30,852 nt of DNA from a virus. The translations under genes were made by a program, and so were the position numbers. Within the stretch, counting starts at the first letter, position 1; each line of letters opens with the position of its first letter. The notes under the pieces were generated by a model. It was not told where the DNA came from and did no database searches. It worked only from the letters and a program-made list of their open reading frames with translations. Where the stretch lies: positions 1 through 30,852 of the IMG/VR virus record IMGVR_UViG_3300020195_000121; one strand, written 5' to 3'. This document shows positions 29,795 through 30,852 of this stretch, one piece after another.

Positions 29795-29895
29795 ATCGCT
29801 TCAACGAGGAAATATTCTTACGCGGTTGGTGGTTCTTGCTTGGAATGGTTTTCGGAATTTTATTGCTTCGATGTTGTATCGAATGCGGGATTTAA
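29791..29895 (+). CDS. Small membrane protein, 34 aa
   Basis: GTG 29791 overlaps the nuclease stop (GTGA). Sequence MNRFNEEIFLRGWWFLLGMV then FGILLLRCCIECGI has one hydrophobic helix and three Cys at the C-terminal end (CCIEC). Coding support is the coupling and the membrane helix. Role unknown. Confidence 0.4.
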   Translation: MNRFNEEIFLRGWWFLLGMVFGILLLRCCIECGI

Positions 29896-29911
29896 CAATA
29901 AAGGGGAGTGC

Positions 29912-30100
29912 ATGCCGACAAAAAAAGGATTTATTTGGATCAACAAAACACTAAGGGCTTACAAGAGATGGCAAGCCAAAGGATCGTACTCAACATGGCG
30001 AGGTGATCGTCATTTTATTCTCACAGATACTATCACGAAGCAAACGAGAGTGTTTGAGAGCCCAGCGGTTGCTGAGAGAGAAGAATGGAAAAAATTATAA
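29912..30100 (+). CDS. Hypothetical basic protein, 62 aa
   Basis: ATG 29912 is preceded by AAGGGGAG (29901-29908), better than any upstream start. MPTKKGFIWINKTLRAYKRW then 'GSYSTWRGDRHFILTDTITKQTRVF' (in two parts, GSYSTWRGDRHF and ILTDTITKQTRVF) is basic and beta-rich. Not recognised. Its stop overlaps an ATG of the next gene (TAATG at 30098-30102), so the two are likely co-translated. Confidence 0.6.
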   Translation: MPTKKGFIWINKTLRAYKRWQAKGSYSTWRGDRHFILTDTITKQTRVFESPAVAEREEWKKL

Positions 30101-30330
30101 TGGGAGGTCTTAGCTTTTCCGTAGCACTTGGCGCAATCAAAGACGGTGAGAAGGTTTACCGCCTTGGATGGAATGGAAAAATTCAGTGGTTACAGCTTCA
30201 CAAGCCTGAGTTTGGTGGGCGCATGACAAAGGCGTTCATCTGCATCCGAAGCGTGCAAGGCGATTTCATTCCATGGACGGCGTCGCAGATGGACCTACTA
30301 AGCGAGGATTGGGATTACTATAGAGAATAA
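30085..30330 (+). CDS. DUF2829 / Tad2-like protein (candidate anti-Thoeris)
   Basis: 81 aa from ATG 30085, or 76 from ATG 30100, which is TAATG-coupled to the upstream gene. 'LSFSVALGAIKDGEKVYRLG' with 'GWNGK' (28-32), 'FICIRSVQGDFIPW', and 'WTASQMDLLSEDW' (64-76) match the DUF2829 pattern (GWNGK, then P-W-xAS-Q-x-D-x-L-x-x-DW). Tad2, a member of this family, binds cyclic ADP-ribose signals (1''-3' gcADPR) and so blocks Thoeris defence. Function here is inferred from family; many members are untested. It is slightly shorter than typical, with a reduced loop between the two motifs. Confidence 0.75.
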   Translation: MEKIIMGGLSFSVALGAIKDGEKVYRLGWNGKIQWLQLHKPEFGGRMTKAFICIRSVQGDFIPWTASQMDLLSEDWDYYRE

Positions 30331-30336
30331 TTTCGT

Positions 30337-30410
30337 CGGCGGTAGTGATTGTGCCATCGCTAGTGGCGGGCCAGCATGGTGCTGGATCAGAACACCGATC
30401 ACTGCCGCCG
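30337..30410. other. Hairpin-rich 74-bp element
   Basis: CGGCGGTAGTGAT (30337-30349) pairs with ATCACTGCCGCCG (30398-30410), 12 of 13. Inside are GCCA/TGGC (30353-30367) and CCAGCA-TGG-TGCTGG (30371-30385), a perfect 6-bp hairpin. This gives a three-way-junction shape. It follows the Tad2-like gene; no T-run is present. It is not a tRNA. Confidence 0.6.
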
Positions 30411-30414
30411 AAGT

Positions 30415-30495
30415 TTATGACTGCGCAATCGCGGCGATGGCCCCGCCGGAACCATAACCATCGCCATCGCCAAACCATTCACCGTCAAATGCCAT
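30415..30495 (-). CDS. Minus-strand mini-ORF with Gly-Asp run, 26 aa
   Basis: Reads MAFDGEWFGDGDGYGSGGAI then AAIAQS. It repeats the GDGDGYGSG style of the 519-893 protein on the opposite strand. No ribosome-binding site is evident. It may be a remnant of a (Gly-X)n gene rather than a working gene. Confidence 0.25.
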   Translation of the reverse strand: MAFDGEWFGDGDGYGSGGAIAAIAQS

Positions 30496-30562
30496 ATGCC
30501 ACATCTAGCGCCTATTCAAATCAATTTGAGGCGTATTTAATATATTAGTAGACTGCGCGATG

Positions 30563-30585
30563 ACACATGTGTTATACTATATAAG
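30563..30585 (+). promoter_or_regulatory. Extended -10 promoter with overlapping palindrome
   Basis: TGTTATACT (30570-30578) is an extended -10 (TGn-TATACT). The 10-bp palindrome ACACATGTGT (30563-30572) overlaps it, so a dimeric repressor could block it. The gene at 30609 has AAAGGAGAG 5 bases upstream of its ATG. Confidence 0.5.
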
Positions 30586-30608
30586 TAGTAATAACAAAGG
30601 AGAGTATT

Positions 30609-30852
30609 ATGGAAAATTTAGGTCCAAGATTCGCAAATAAATCAGCACTAAAAATAGCCAACAGAGTTTTAAAAAGTTTGAATCAAGAATTAAAAGAAAA
30701 ATCAATAAAATTGTCGGTGCCAGTTTTACAGTTAATGACAAACTTAGAGCGCGCAAAGCTGGAGTTGTTAAGTGACGGGCGGTATGAGATCACGCGATAT
30801 AATGATATCGCAAAGTACGAACACTCGAGAGCAGATACAAACATAAGGCTTT
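30609..30852 (+). CDS. Hypothetical protein, 3' end outside window
   Basis: 81 codons are visible without a stop. The sequence (MENLGPRFANKSALKIANRV, 'SVPVLQLMTNLERAKLELLS', 'GRYEITRYNDIAKYEHSRAD') is helical and basic. Codons are AT-rich (TTA, AAA, ATA), unlike most genes here, and it has a conventional ribosome-binding site and its own promoter, which suggests separate, probably early, expression or a different origin. No family recognised. Confidence 0.65.
   Translation, partial: MENLGPRFANKSALKIANRVLKSLNQELKEKSIKLSVPVLQLMTNLERAKLELLSDGRYEITRYNDIAKYEHSRADTNIRL

Noticed and set aside
30337-30410. Cloverleaf-like element as a tRNA
   Set aside because: The closing stem is 13 bp and no T-loop or anticodon arm can be drawn.

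Overview
The window is a stretch of a double-stranded DNA tailed phage with P22-type (short-tailed, podovirus-like) virion architecture. The evidence is an almost unbroken run of plus-strand genes in canonical order: small and large terminase, P22-type portal, scaffold, P22 gene-5-type coat, gp4-like and gp10-like tail accessory factors, three ejection-type proteins, tail fibre genes, a lysis block with an M15-type endolysin, then a recombination/replication block (YqaJ exonuclease, ERF annealase, SSB, initiator-like protein, DnaB-type helicase). I see no rRNA, tRNA, integrase, transposase or CRISPR array. The host cannot be named from the sequence. A Gram-negative host is likely because the virion is P22-like and the lysis block encodes a lipoprotein. 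Both ends of the window cut through genes, so this is part of a larger genome or a linearised circular one.

Layout. 1-2.1 kb: the 3' end of a cytosine-5 DNA methyltransferase that appears frameshifted, a striking (Gly-X)n repeat protein, small ORFs, one copy of an 80-bp repeat, and the only clear minus-strand gene pair (1570-2092). 2.2-5.7 kb: ParB-like protein, Dam-type adenine methylase carrying a 9-bp minisatellite, and both terminase subunits. 5.8-18.3 kb: head, neck and ejection genes. 18.3-22.1 kb: three tail-fibre-like genes, the last with a Sec-type signal peptide. 22.1-23.9 kb: lysis block. 23.9-24.4 kb: about 450 bp of structured non-coding DNA with an inverted repeat, a G-rich tract and the second 80-bp repeat copy. 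24.4-29.9 kb: a small putative regulator, four perfect 20-bp iterons, the recombination/replication genes, a zinc-ribbon protein, a VRR-NUC nuclease and small membrane proteins. 29.9-30.85 kb: a DUF2829/Tad2-like anti-Thoeris candidate, a compact hairpin-rich element, a minus-strand Gly-Asp mini-ORF, and an AT-rich gene cut by the window end.

The most unusual signal is regulatory. A roughly 21-bp box (core AACGTAAARCTTTTGTAAAC) occurs at 2148, 5752 and 20292. Each copy begins exactly 45 bp before a start codon (ATG 2193, GTG 5797, GTG 20337). In all three a TANNNT hexamer sits at the same place and ends six bases before the start codon, and no good ribosome-binding site is visible. These three genes open the packaging, head and tail/lysis blocks. 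I infer a shared phage late promoter that may make leaderless mRNAs. Two other starts (2092 minus, 24372 plus) show a similar -10-to-start spacing.
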